Source: Erythrobacter sp. CCH5-A1 (GTDB lineage: Bacteria > Pseudomonadota > Alphaproteobacteria > Sphingomonadales > Sphingomonadaceae). Taken from it: a stretch of DNA of 64,000 nt. Both the position numbers and the translations under genes were made by a program. The stretch covers positions 62,001-126,000 of the forward strand of contig NZ_LSKQ01000267.1 of the NCBI RefSeq assembly GCF_001557115.1, written 5' to 3'. Positions 19,448 through 28,104 of this stretch are shown piece after piece; position 1 is the stretch's first letter; the number at the start of each line of letters is the position of its first letter. The notes under the pieces are model-generated. The model saw nothing but the letters and a program-made list of their open reading frames with translations. It was not told where the DNA came from and made no database searches.

Positions 19448-21103
19448 GTGAAGAACGATTACACCCCCGAAGACGAATTGCTGTTCCTGGCCCTCGGCGG
19501 ATCGGGCGAGATCGGCATGAACGTCAATCTCTACGGCTGCCAGGGCAAGTGGATCATGGTCGATCTCGGCATGACCTTCTCGGGCACCGAATATCCCGGG
19601 GTCGAGCTGGTCTTCGCCGATCTCGATTTCATCGAGGAGCGGCGCAAGGACCTGCTCGGCATCGTCCTCACGCACGCGCATGAGGATCACATCGGCGCGG
19701 TGCCCTATTTCGCCGGCGACCTCGGCGTCCCGCTTTTTGCGACGCCCTTCACCGCAGACCTTGTGGCGCGGAAACTCGAAGAGGCGGGGCTGCTGGGGCA
19801 GGTCGAACTCAATATTATCGAGGAAGACCACGGCCAGATCGAACTCGGCCCCTTCACCATCACCTACCTGCCGCTTGCGCATTCCATCGCCGAGGGCAAT
19901 GCGCTGCTGATCGACACCCCGCACGGGCGCATCTTCCACACCGGCGACTGGAAGCTCGACGATGACCCGATCATCGGCGAGCCCACCACCGAGGAAGAAC
20001 TGCGCGAAATCGGCGCTGAAGGCGTGCTGGCGCTGGTGTGCGATTCGACCAATGTGTTCAATCCCAACCCCTCGGGCAGCGAGGGCGCGGTGCACAAGGC
20101 GCTGATGGAGGAGGTCGCGCGCCACACAGGCAAGCGCGTGGTCGTGACCACCTTTGCGAGCAATGTCGCACGGCTGCAAACCTTGGGCGAGGTCGCGCGC
20201 GAGACCGGGCGCCAGATCTGTGTCGCGGGTCGTTCGCTCGACCGGATCATCGAAGTGGCGCAGGACAACGGCTATCTTCAGGACTTCCCCACGCCGGTCG
20301 ATTTCGACACTGCGATGGGTCTGCCGCGCGGGCAAATCCTGATCCTCGCCACCGGCGGGCAGGGCGAGCCGCGCGCGGCGCTGGGCCGGATGGCCGACAT
20401 GAACCACCCGATCGAGCTCACCGCAGGCGACGTCGTGCTGTTCTCCTCGCGCCAGATCCCGGGCAACGAGATCCCCATTGGCAAGATCCAGAACCAGCTC
20501 GCCGCACGCGGCATCCAGATGGTGACCGACCGGCAGGCGCTGATCCACGTCTCGGGCCACCCCGGGCGGCCGGAACTGGAGGCGCTCTATTCGTGGCTCA
20601 AGCCAGAGATCCTCGTCCCCGTCCACGGCGAGATCCGCCACATGGCCGAACAGGCCCGTGTCGGGAAGGCCAGCGGCATCCCGCATAACGTGGTGCAGAA
20701 GAACGGCGACCTCGTCCGCCTCGCGCCGGGCAAGCCGGGCAAACTCGCCGAGGTGCGCGCCGGGCGTCTGGTGCTCGATGGCGACATCATCGCCCCCGCC
20801 GATGGCGATGCCATCACCATGCGCCGCCGCATCGCGGGCGAGGGCGTGCTGGTGGTGGTTCTGGCCCGCGGGAGCCGCCCGGTGATCGAGGCCATCGGCC
20901 TGCCGCTTGACGAGGACCTGCCCGAATTCCTCGCCGAGGCGGCCGAGGATGTGCTCAAGGCGATCGGCCGGCTCAAGGGCCGCGATGCGAAGGACGAAGC
21001 CGCCATCCGCGAGGCCGCGCGCCTCGCCGCCCGCCGTGCCGCGCAGCGCTGGTCGGGCAAGAAGCCGCAGGTGCGCGTGGTGATGCCGGGGGCCGCTGCC
21101 TGA
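19448..21103 (+). CDS. rnj: Ribonuclease J
   Basis: A 551-residue metallo-beta-lactamase/beta-CASP nuclease with 5'-3' exo- and endonuclease activity in mRNA turnover. The zinc-binding HAHEDH motif is at residues 76-81, with further metal-site residues in HTGDWKLDDDP and the beta-CASP segment ending at LIHVSGHPGRPEL. The start is GTG 19448. It lies 23 bases after coaX, and its TGA overlaps the next ATG by one base (TGATG). Confidence 0.94.
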   Translation: MKNDYTPEDELLFLALGGSGEIGMNVNLYGCQGKWIMVDLGMTFSGTEYPGVELVFADLDFIEERRKDLLGIVLTHAHEDHIGAVPYFAGDLGVPLFATPFTADLVARKLEEAGLLGQVELNIIEEDHGQIELGPFTITYLPLAHSIAEGNALLIDTPHGRIFHTGDWKLDDDPIIGEPTTEEELREIGAEGVLALVCDSTNVFNPNPSGSEGAVHKALMEEVARHTGKRVVVTTFASNVARLQTLGEVARETGRQICVAGRSLDRIIEVAQDNGYLQDFPTPVDFDTAMGLPRGQILILATGGQGEPRAALGRMADMNHPIELTAGDVVLFSSRQIPGNEIPIGKIQNQLAARGIQMVTDRQALIHVSGHPGRPELEALYSWLKPEILVPVHGEIRHMAEQARVGKASGIPHNVVQKNGDLVRLAPGKPGKLAEVRAGRLVLDGDIIAPADGDAITMRRRIAGEGVLVVVLARGSRPVIEAIGLPLDEDLPEFLAEAAEDVLKAIGRLKGRDAKDEAAIREAARLAARRAAQRWSGKKPQVRVVMPGAAA

Positions 21104-21384
21104 TGCAGATCACCTCGATCCTTGCGATCTACTTCCTTTTCTGGGTGATGAGCGCCTTCATCATGCTCCCCTTCGGCGTGCGCACCGCCGACGAGGCGGG
21201 GGTCGAGAAGGTGCCCGGGCAGGCCGACAGTGCGCCGGTCAATTTCCGGCCGGGCAGGCTGGCGCTGCGCGCGACGGTGGTCGCCGCGGTGCTGACCGCG
21301 CTGTTCATCGCCAACTTCACTTATGGCTGGATCACGGCGGCGGACATCGACTTTCTGCCCAAGCCGCCCGCTTCGGCGGGTTAA
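21103..21384 (+). CDS. DUF1467 family small membrane protein
   Basis: A 93-residue protein with two membrane spans (about 5-23 and 55-76) and the family hallmark LPFGVRTADEAG between them. DUF1467 proteins are typical of alphaproteobacteria and have no assigned function. Its TAA is part of a TTAA that also encodes the stop of the convergent coiled-coil gene, so the two stops lie on the same four bases. Confidence 0.88.
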   Translation: MQITSILAIYFLFWVMSAFIMLPFGVRTADEAGVEKVPGQADSAPVNFRPGRLALRATVVAAVLTALFIANFTYGWITAADIDFLPKPPASAG

Positions 21385-23933
21385 GTCCGGAAGCGCTCGA
21401 TCGCCTGGGCAAGCGCGACGTAGAGCTTGCCCATGTCCGAGCCCAGCATCGTCACGCTCAGCACATGCCCGTCACGGGTCGAGAGCGTCTGGCGCAGCAG
21501 CGCCTCGAAATCGTGGATGTAGCGGCTGACGTTGAGCTTGAAGGCCTCGTCGGCGGAGTAGAGCGCGGCGATCTCCTTGGCCGCGCCCGCATCGAGCAAC
21601 TTCACCGCACGGCGGGTAAAGATCCCGCGGTCGCCCTTGAGATAGGCGTCCCACGCCGTGTCCGCGACTTCGCTCGACAGAGCGCCGGCAATGTCGATCG
21701 CGGCCGAGTTGAGGCTGTCGGTGATCAGCGCCATGCGCCGCGCGAAGTCGTTGCCGACCTGCTCCTCGGCCAGCTCGCGCGCGCGCGTGACGCGCTGTTC
21801 GAGATTGCCGGTGAGTTCGTTGACCTTGACCAGCTGGTCGCGCAGCTGGATCGCCGCCTCGCGCCCGACGCCCGAGGCATGGGCGGCGGACTGCTCGAGC
21901 GCCCCGATGGTCGCCGCGGTCTCGTTGCGCAGCGCCCGTTCGAGCGCCTCGACCGCCTCGCTGCCCAGCCTGCCCGCCAGCGCCAGCATCCGCTCGCGCG
22001 CGCCCGTGTCGAGCGTGGCGAAGGCGCCGGTGATCGCGGTTTCGAGCGCGGCGAGGTTCTCGCGCAAGGCGTCCTGCGTCTCCTGCACCAGCGCCCCGCT
22101 TTCCGCGGCAAGCCGGGCAAAGCCGCCGCGCAGGCCCTGCAGGCGGGCGAGCACGTCCTCGGTCTCCTCGGCAAGGCGCGACTTGAAGCCGGCGATGGCG
22201 ACTTCGGCGGCGTCGATGCCGTCGCGGGTCTGGAGCAGGTAATCCGACAAGTCGCTGCCCGCCTGGGTCGAACGCAGCATCAGCGCGGCGACCTTGTCGG
22301 CGCGCGTCTCGACAGTCTCGAGCGCGGAATTGGCCCCGCCGATCGCGCCGATGAGGTCCTCGCGGCAGGTACGCGCGCCCGATTGCAGGATCTCGAGCAG
22401 CCGCACCGAGCTGTCGGTGAGCTGCGCCATCTGGGCATCGGTCGCGGCGAGCGCGGCCCGCTTTTCATCGAGTTGCCGGGCCAGACCTTCAAGCGCGTCG
22501 GTGAGATTGGTCCTCGCGGTTTCACCGGCCGCTCCCGCTTCGCCGACGGCGCGGGTGAGCTCGGCGACGCGTTCGGTCATGGCCTCGCCCTGAGCGACGA
22601 GTTTCTCGATTTCCGCCAGTTGCGCATCGCGCCGCTGTGCGAGCGCATCGTCGAGGGCGGCAAGGCGCTGGGCGAGCACTTCGCCGGCCTGCGTCTCGCG
22701 CGTTTCGAAGGCGGCCTGACGCTGCTCGATCTGCTCGTCGAAGCTGCGGTTGCGGGCTTCGAGGTGGTCGTCGAACCGCATGGCCTCGTCGCGCAGCTGG
22801 ACGATGCGCTGGGCGGCAGCCGCGCTTGTCGTGCGGTCAAGCTCGTCGACGAGGCGCAGCTTCTCGAGCATCGCGTCGTGAAGGGCCTTGATCGTCTCGG
22901 AAAAGCGCGCTGCGGCCCCTTCGGTCGCCTCGCGCAGGCGCTCCGCGGTGCTTTCGGCCTCGCTGGCAGCGGTCCCCGCACGCTCGCGCAGCGCGGCCAT
23001 CGCTTCTTCCTCGAGCGCGCCGACCGCCGCCCGGTAACCTTCGGCTTCGGACTGGAGCGCGGCAAAGCGCTGCGCGACGAGTGCTTCGATCCGCACCAGC
23101 TGGGCCTCGAACCCTGACAGCGTCGTGCCGACATTCTCGCCGAGCCGTGCGACCTGTTCCTCGCTCTCGGCGCCGACCGCGGTGAGCCGTTCGAAGCCGC
23201 TCGTCAGGCGCGCCAGCCGGTCCTCGGCCTCGCGCCCGGCGCTGCCGATCTGATTGGTCACATCGCGGGCGGCATTGGCGATCACCGGCAGATCGTCACG
23301 CAGCCGGTTCATGTTGCCGAGCGCAGTTTCGCTGGTGGCCGCGATGGTTTCGACCTCGGCGCCGTTGTTCCTGATGAGCGCCTGCAATTCGCCCGCGTGG
23401 GTCGACAGGCGTTCGGCGGCGATCCGTCCGAGGGCTTCCAGATCGCGGGATTCGGCAGCGAGGAATTCGCGCGCGAGGCTGAGCTCGCGGTTGACCACCT
23501 TGAGCTTGGCCTCGAGCGCTGCGCTCTCGCGGTTCATCGCGGCCGCCGTCGCGGCAAAGCGCTGCGCTTCAGCGTGGGAGGAGCGCATCGCCAGCAGGTA
23601 GAGCACACCGACCAATGCGACCGGCACGGCCCACATCACGATCCACTGCGCCCACTGCGCGGGCGCCGCACCGGCCTCGATCGCGGCTAGGTTCGCCCAG
23701 ACGAAGAAACCGCTCCATCCGGCCACCGCCAGCACCGCCAGATACGGAGCCGTCTTGGCGAGAAGCGAGGGGCGGGGCGTGCCGAAAGCGTCCTCGGGCT
23801 CGGCTTCGTCGACCCAGGTGTCCGACAATTCAAGTGGTTCCCCGCTGTCATCGGTCTCGGGAAGCGTCGTCTCGCCCGTGCTTTCGCCGCCACTCTTGCG
23901 CCCCAAGGCGCGCATCTGATGCCGTCCTGCCAT
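21381..23933 (-). CDS. Large membrane-anchored coiled-coil protein
   Basis: An 850-residue protein. An acidic N-terminal cytosolic stretch (about 1-58) is followed by two membrane spans (about 62-82 and 94-116). The remaining 730 residues are almost entirely Ala/Glu/Arg/Leu-rich heptad sequence predicted to form long coiled coils, with a more globular last 120 residues (around LLDAGAAKEIAALYSADEAF to the end). No HAMP, methyl-accepting or GTPase motif is seen. The architecture resembles cell-envelope scaffolds, polarity factors or MCP-like stalks. Function is unknown. It is divergent from the Hpt-like gene, with 68 bases between. Confidence 0.85.
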   Translation of the reverse strand: MAGRHQMRALGRKSGGESTGETTLPETDDSGEPLELSDTWVDEAEPEDAFGTPRPSLLAKTAPYLAVLAVAGWSGFFVWANLAAIEAGAAPAQWAQWIVMWAVPVALVGVLYLLAMRSSHAEAQRFAATAAAMNRESAALEAKLKVVNRELSLAREFLAAESRDLEALGRIAAERLSTHAGELQALIRNNGAEVETIAATSETALGNMNRLRDDLPVIANAARDVTNQIGSAGREAEDRLARLTSGFERLTAVGAESEEQVARLGENVGTTLSGFEAQLVRIEALVAQRFAALQSEAEGYRAAVGALEEEAMAALRERAGTAASEAESTAERLREATEGAAARFSETIKALHDAMLEKLRLVDELDRTTSAAAAQRIVQLRDEAMRFDDHLEARNRSFDEQIEQRQAAFETRETQAGEVLAQRLAALDDALAQRRDAQLAEIEKLVAQGEAMTERVAELTRAVGEAGAAGETARTNLTDALEGLARQLDEKRAALAATDAQMAQLTDSSVRLLEILQSGARTCREDLIGAIGGANSALETVETRADKVAALMLRSTQAGSDLSDYLLQTRDGIDAAEVAIAGFKSRLAEETEDVLARLQGLRGGFARLAAESGALVQETQDALRENLAALETAITGAFATLDTGARERMLALAGRLGSEAVEALERALRNETAATIGALEQSAAHASGVGREAAIQLRDQLVKVNELTGNLEQRVTRARELAEEQVGNDFARRMALITDSLNSAAIDIAGALSSEVADTAWDAYLKGDRGIFTRRAVKLLDAGAAKEIAALYSADEAFKLNVSRYIHDFEALLRQTLSTRDGHVLSVTMLGSDMGKLYVALAQAIERFRT

Positions 23934-24001
23934 GCCCCTTCATACCACAGCCCGACTCGGGATAAACCCCGCTTTAACCAATCCGGATTATTCCTGCGGT
24001 C

Positions 24002-24328
24002 ATGGCATTCAATCACGGAGCTCTCGATGCGACCCTCGCGGCCGCGGCCGGCGATGATGCCGCGCTGCTGCGCGAGCTGCGCAGCGCCTTTCTCGACAGT
24101 GCGGCCAAGCAGCTCGATCTGCTGAAGCGCGCGCGCTGCGATGGCAACTGGCACGTCGCGGCGATGCGGCTCAAGGGCCTTGCCGCCAGCTTCCACGCCG
24201 AGGACCTGCTCCAGGCCGCCGAGATCGCGCTCCATGCCGCCCCCGGCGAGCCGATGGCGATCCGCGAGGTGGAGGCGGTGATCGCCCGCTTCGCGCGCAG
24301 CCGCACCCCCGATCCCAACCGTATCTGA
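24002..24328 (+). CDS. Hpt-like protein lacking the phospho-acceptor histidine
   Basis: A 108-residue all-helical protein matching the histidine phosphotransfer fold in length and pattern: an N-terminal helix pair, then AMRLKGLAASFHAEDLLQAAEIAL where active Hpt proteins read AHxLKGxAxxxGAxxL. The residue at the phospho-histidine position is Met55. The His three residues before it and the later one in SFHAED are out of register. It is therefore probably a non-phosphorylatable docking protein. It is first in a + strand run leading to a histidine-kinase-like gene with a parallel defect. Confidence 0.65.
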   Translation: MAFNHGALDATLAAAAGDDAALLRELRSAFLDSAAKQLDLLKRARCDGNWHVAAMRLKGLAASFHAEDLLQAAEIALHAAPGEPMAIREVEAVIARFARSRTPDPNRI

Positions 24329-24447
24329 GCGCCCCCGCGCTGCGCCGCCCCGCACTTGGGGGCAACGCCCGCCGCCGCGCTTGAACCGCCGCGCCGAACC
24401 GGCCAAGCCTCCTTGCCGGAGCAACGGCAAGCGGAGGAGCAAGCCCA

Positions 24448-25647
24448 ATGCGCATCGGCCTCATCGCCGCGCTGCGCCACAGCGAGGACGGCGCTCTGCG
24501 TGCCGCGCTCCCGCTTGCCGGGCGCAGTGTGGTCGCGTGGCAGGCGGCGCTGCTCCAGACGCTCGGGTGCGAGCGGGTGCTGTGTCTGGCCGAAACGCCA
24601 GGAGGGACGGTGCTCGATCTGCAGCACATGCTCGAAGGGCGGGGCGTTCAGTTCCACGCGCTGCGCGGACTGGCGGCGATCCCCGCGCTGGTGCGGGCGG
24701 AAGACGATCTCGTGATCCTTGCCGACGGGCTGGTGCCCGACCCGGCGGTCGTGCGCGCGCTCACGGGCGGGGGAGGCAGCGACCTCCAGCGCATGGTGGC
24801 CACCATTCCCGCCGATCACCCGCTGGCCGCGGCGCACCCGGAGGATTTCGAGCGCATCGATGCGCAGCGCCACTGGGGCGGGGTGCTGGTGATGCGCGGC
24901 GCGCCGGCGCAGCGCCTCGCCGATTTCCCCGCCGATGCCGACGCGGTCTCGCTGCTGCTGCGCCTAGCGCTCCAGTCGGGCACCCCGACCCGCGAGCTCG
25001 CTGCGCGCGAGCTGGTGCCCGAAACCTGGCTGTTGGCCGATAGCGCTGCCGCCACACAGCGGCACGAGAACGCGCTGGTAGCGGCGGCCGCGCCGCCCGC
25101 GGATTGGCGCGCACCGGCGCGCGCGCTCGCTTCGGCAGCGGTGCGGGCACTGGTGCCACGCGGGCTCGAGCAGGGACCGGTGATTGCCGGAACAGCGGCG
25201 CTGGTGCTGTTGCTCGGCGGCGTGCTGGCCGCAGCGCTCGGCTTTGCCGCGATCGGCCTCGCGCTTGCGGGGCTGGGCCTGTTCGCTGTCGAGGTTGCGC
25301 AAGCCTTCACCCTGCTCGCGGCACGCCTGCGCCGCGAGGCGAGGGGAGGGCGCGCGGGCAGGGTGCTGACAGGCGCCTGCGACCTGCTCGCGGGCGTGAC
25401 CTTGTGGTTTGCGCTTGCACCCTGTCCCGACAGGGAGCCGCTCGCGGTGCTCGGCCCCGTGGCCTATGCGCTGGCACGGCTTGCGGCGCGCGGGCGCGAC
25501 ACGACGCTGGCCGCAGCCGCCTCGGATCGTGCGGGCCTGCTCCTTTTTCTCGCGCTTGCCGCCGGCCTCGGCCTGCTCGCACCATTGCTGGCCTGTCTCG
25601 CCTTGGGGCTATGTGCAGCTTTGCTGCTGCGCGGACCCGAGGAATGA
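24448..25647 (+). CDS. Nucleotidyltransferase-like domain fused to membrane domain
   Basis: A 399-residue protein. Residues 1-235 resemble a degenerate GT-A/MobA-like nucleotidyltransferase: LPLAGRSVVAWQAALLQTLGCERVLCL looks like the sugar-phosphate nucleotidyltransferase lead-in, and EDDLVILADGLVPD like the metal-binding loop, but the usual GGxGTR signature is missing. Residues 240-395 hold about five hydrophobic helices rich in Ala/Leu/Gly. The order recalls fused cytidylyltransferase/CDP-alcohol phosphatidyltransferases, but I do not see the DGxxAR-G-D-D motif, so the activity is unproven. It lies 119 bases after the Hpt-like gene. Confidence 0.6.
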   Translation: MRIGLIAALRHSEDGALRAALPLAGRSVVAWQAALLQTLGCERVLCLAETPGGTVLDLQHMLEGRGVQFHALRGLAAIPALVRAEDDLVILADGLVPDPAVVRALTGGGGSDLQRMVATIPADHPLAAAHPEDFERIDAQRHWGGVLVMRGAPAQRLADFPADADAVSLLLRLALQSGTPTRELAARELVPETWLLADSAAATQRHENALVAAAAPPADWRAPARALASAAVRALVPRGLEQGPVIAGTAALVLLLGGVLAAALGFAAIGLALAGLGLFAVEVAQAFTLLAARLRREARGGRAGRVLTGACDLLAGVTLWFALAPCPDREPLAVLGPVAYALARLAARGRDTTLAAAASDRAGLLLFLALAAGLGLLAPLLACLALGLCAALLLRGPEE

Positions 25648-25690
25648 TCTAACCCGTCCTTAACTATAGCGGCGCTATGCCCGAAGGACG

Positions 25691-26626
25691 ATGCGCGAAG
25701 ACACGATGGACCTTGCCGCCGACGATGCTGTCGAGGCGATCCTGCGCGGCGGGCTCGCGCGCGAGGCCCGCGCGCTGACGGCGGTCGTCCCTGTTCTGCG
25801 TCACTTGCTGGGTTCGGAGGCGCAGAGCCTTGTCAGCGAGGCGATCCTTGCGCGAGTGCGCGGCATGATCCTCGATATCGCGGCCCAATTGCTCGCTGCG
25901 CAGGCCGGGCGCGATCCCGCCGTTCGCCCGCCCGGCGGCGACGCTGCCGCGCTCGATGCCCTTGCCGAAAACCTGAGGGGCGATGAGGCGCTGCTCGCCC
26001 ACTGCCATGCCCTCGCAACCGAGGGGCTGGTGGCCGACCGCCTCCAGCAGCGCCACGGGATCGATCCCGTGCTGAGCCCGCTGCTTCAGGAACTCATCGC
26101 CGCCGAAGACCCCGCCGTCGCTTCGCTGGCGATGACGACGCTCGCCGCGCAGTCGCGCTTCGTCCAGAGCCAGCGGCGGATGGAACTGCCGCTCGGCGAA
26201 CTGCCGGCGGAACTGTTCCATGCCCTGCTGGCCCGGGCCCGAACCGGCGCGCCGGACAGCACCGGGCTGGCGGAGTTGCAGGCGGGGTATGACGAGGCAA
26301 CCTCGCGGCTCGGTCTTCTGGCGCGGCTTGTGGCTGCGATGCGCCGCGGCGCGGTGGCCGCGCTTGCGCTCGACCATGCGGGCCTGGCGCTGTTCGCCTC
26401 GGCACTCGCGAACGAAACCCGCGTCCCGCGCGCCGATACAGTGCTGGCCTGTCACGAGGGGCAAGGCCTGCGGCTCGCGCTGCTGCTGCGCGCCTCGGGC
26501 CTTGGCGCGCCCGCGATCGAGCGCCAGGTGGTGCTGGCCGAGCCTGCCGCGCTGCTCCCCGCCGCGCTCGCCGCGCTGACCCCGGCGCGCGCCGCCGCGC
26601 TGCTTGCTGCCGACCGGCCGCTGTGA
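25691..26626 (+). CDS. Helical protein of unknown function
   Basis: A 311-residue, Ala/Leu-rich, entirely helical soluble protein without signal peptide or membrane span. The helix-turn-helix periodicity suggests repeat-type packing; it might be DUF2336-like, but I cannot confirm this. The start is ATG 25691, with ATG 25706 as an alternative. Its TGA overlaps the next ATG by one base (TGATG), so it is coupled to the kinase-like gene. Its position between a pseudo-Hpt and a pseudo-kinase suggests a signalling partner (inference). Confidence 0.6.
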   Translation: MREDTMDLAADDAVEAILRGGLAREARALTAVVPVLRHLLGSEAQSLVSEAILARVRGMILDIAAQLLAAQAGRDPAVRPPGGDAAALDALAENLRGDEALLAHCHALATEGLVADRLQQRHGIDPVLSPLLQELIAAEDPAVASLAMTTLAAQSRFVQSQRRMELPLGELPAELFHALLARARTGAPDSTGLAELQAGYDEATSRLGLLARLVAAMRRGAVAALALDHAGLALFASALANETRVPRADTVLACHEGQGLRLALLLRASGLGAPAIERQVVLAEPAALLPAALAALTPARAAALLAADRPL

Positions 26627-28032
26627 TGAACATGCCCGGTCGCACCGATACCCTCGTTGGCGCCTACGGCCTGACCGATGCGCAGGGCCGGCTACTGAGC
26701 GCCGATGCGCCGCTCGCGGACCTGCAGGAGCGCTGCGGGGGCGATCTGCCCGGGATCCTTGCGATCCCCGAACTGCTCGCGCTGGTGCGGCAGGCCCGCG
26801 CGCTGGGCCTCAGGATCGCGCGCAGCTTTTCCGCTTTCGACGGCGATGCGGAGGTTTCGGGCTTCGCGCGCATCCATCCTCTCGCGCAGGACGAGGGGGG
26901 CGGCTGCGAGGTGCTGGTCGAGAACTGGCAGCGCAGCCCGCTGACCCCGCCCTCCGCGCGCGAATTCGCCGAGCGGATCGATGCGATCGACCGCGCTACG
27001 GCCGAGGTCAGCGCCCGGCTCGATGCGCGCCAGCGGCTGCAAGTGCTCAGTGCTCGCGCGCACGATGCCGCCGGGCTCGAGGCAGCGGCGATGGCCGCGC
27101 CCGGGACGGTGTGGAGCGATCTGGTCGAACTCACCGACATCACCCATCACCAGCCGCTGCACTGGCGGCTGCTCGACGGCGCAGCGTGCCGCTTCGCGGG
27201 CTCGGCGCGCAGCTGGCGGGTGCGTCTGATCCCGCTTGGCGCGGATGTGCAGAGCCCCTCGGGCTTCGAGCTGCTGCTGATCGCCGAGGAGCCGCTCGCC
27301 GACACCGCTCCCGAAGGCGAAGCCGAGGGCCCCCTAGAAACCTCGCCCACCCGGCTCGTCGGCACCGCGCTTACCCCGGTGCTGCGCCAGCCGGTCGCGC
27401 GGATCATCGCCAATGCCGAGACCATGCGCGCGCGCCTTGCGGGACCGTTGCGCGACGAATACAGCGAATATGCCGGCACTATCGCCAGCGCCGGGCAGCA
27501 CCTTGCCGCCATGCTCGATGACCTTGCCGATCTCGAAGTGGTCGAGACCCCGGGCTTTGCCACCATCAAGGAGCCGGTCGATCTTGCCGACGCGGCCCAG
27601 CGCGCTGCGGGCATTCTCGGCGTGCGGGCGCACAACCGCGATACGCAACTGGTGGTCGAGGGCGAGCTTGGGACGGCGATCGCCTCTGCCGAGTTCCGGC
27701 GGGTGCTGCAGATCCTTATCAACCTCGTGGGCAATGCCATCGCCTATGCGCCCGCATCGAGCACGGTGACGATCAGCGCCTTCGCCTCCGGAGACAGCAC
27801 GGTTGCCATCAGCGTGGCCGACGAGGGGCCGGGCGTCTCCCCCGAGCAGGCGGAACGCATCTTCGACAAGTTCGAACGCCTCGGGCGCGACAGCGACGGG
27901 GGGCGCGACAGCGGTTCGGGCCTGGGCCTCTATATTTCGCGCCGTCTCGCCGCAGCGATGGAAGGCACGCTCACGGTCGGGAGCGCGCCGGGCGGGGGCG
28001 CCTTGTTCACGCTGGAACTGCCCGCCGCCTGA
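26626..28032 (+). CDS. Histidine-kinase-like protein without H-box histidine
   Basis: A 468-residue cytosolic protein. Residues 1-235 are a sensor-like region of PAS/GAF size without membrane span. A DHp-type helical hairpin at about 245-310 matches HisKA in spacing, but the H-box reads TPVLRQP where active kinases read SHELRTP, so Pro251 replaces the phospho-histidine and Val replaces the following Glu. The HATPase_c domain is intact: NLVGNAIAYAP (N-box, about 366-376), DEGPGV (G1), FDKFER (F-box) and GSGLGL (G2, about 430). It could bind ATP but should not autophosphorylate normally. A GTG at 26623 is an alternative start. Confidence 0.85.
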   Translation: MNMPGRTDTLVGAYGLTDAQGRLLSADAPLADLQERCGGDLPGILAIPELLALVRQARALGLRIARSFSAFDGDAEVSGFARIHPLAQDEGGGCEVLVENWQRSPLTPPSAREFAERIDAIDRATAEVSARLDARQRLQVLSARAHDAAGLEAAAMAAPGTVWSDLVELTDITHHQPLHWRLLDGAACRFAGSARSWRVRLIPLGADVQSPSGFELLLIAEEPLADTAPEGEAEGPLETSPTRLVGTALTPVLRQPVARIIANAETMRARLAGPLRDEYSEYAGTIASAGQHLAAMLDDLADLEVVETPGFATIKEPVDLADAAQRAAGILGVRAHNRDTQLVVEGELGTAIASAEFRRVLQILINLVGNAIAYAPASSTVTISAFASGDSTVAISVADEGPGVSPEQAERIFDKFERLGRDSDGGRDSGSGLGLYISRRLAAAMEGTLTVGSAPGGGALFTLELPAA

Positions 28033-28046
28033 CGCCGAGAAAAGCG

Positions 28047-28080
28047 AAGGCCGCCGGTTCCGAGGGGAACCGGCGGCCTT
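28047..28080. terminator. Bidirectional hairpin terminator between kinase-like gene and gltA
   Basis: A perfect 15-bp stem (arms 28047-28061 and 28066-28080) with a GAGG loop sits between two convergent genes that end at 28032 and 28105. On the - strand the stem is followed by CGCTTTTC, so termination of gltA is the better supported direction. Confidence 0.8.
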
Positions 28081-28104
28081 GCCGTGTCCAATGCGTGCTG
28101 GCGC

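Noticed and set aside
21465..23117. 550-codon + strand frame opposite the coiled-coil gene
   Set aside because: The - strand reading gives coherent heptads and membrane spans; the + strand reading gives none.
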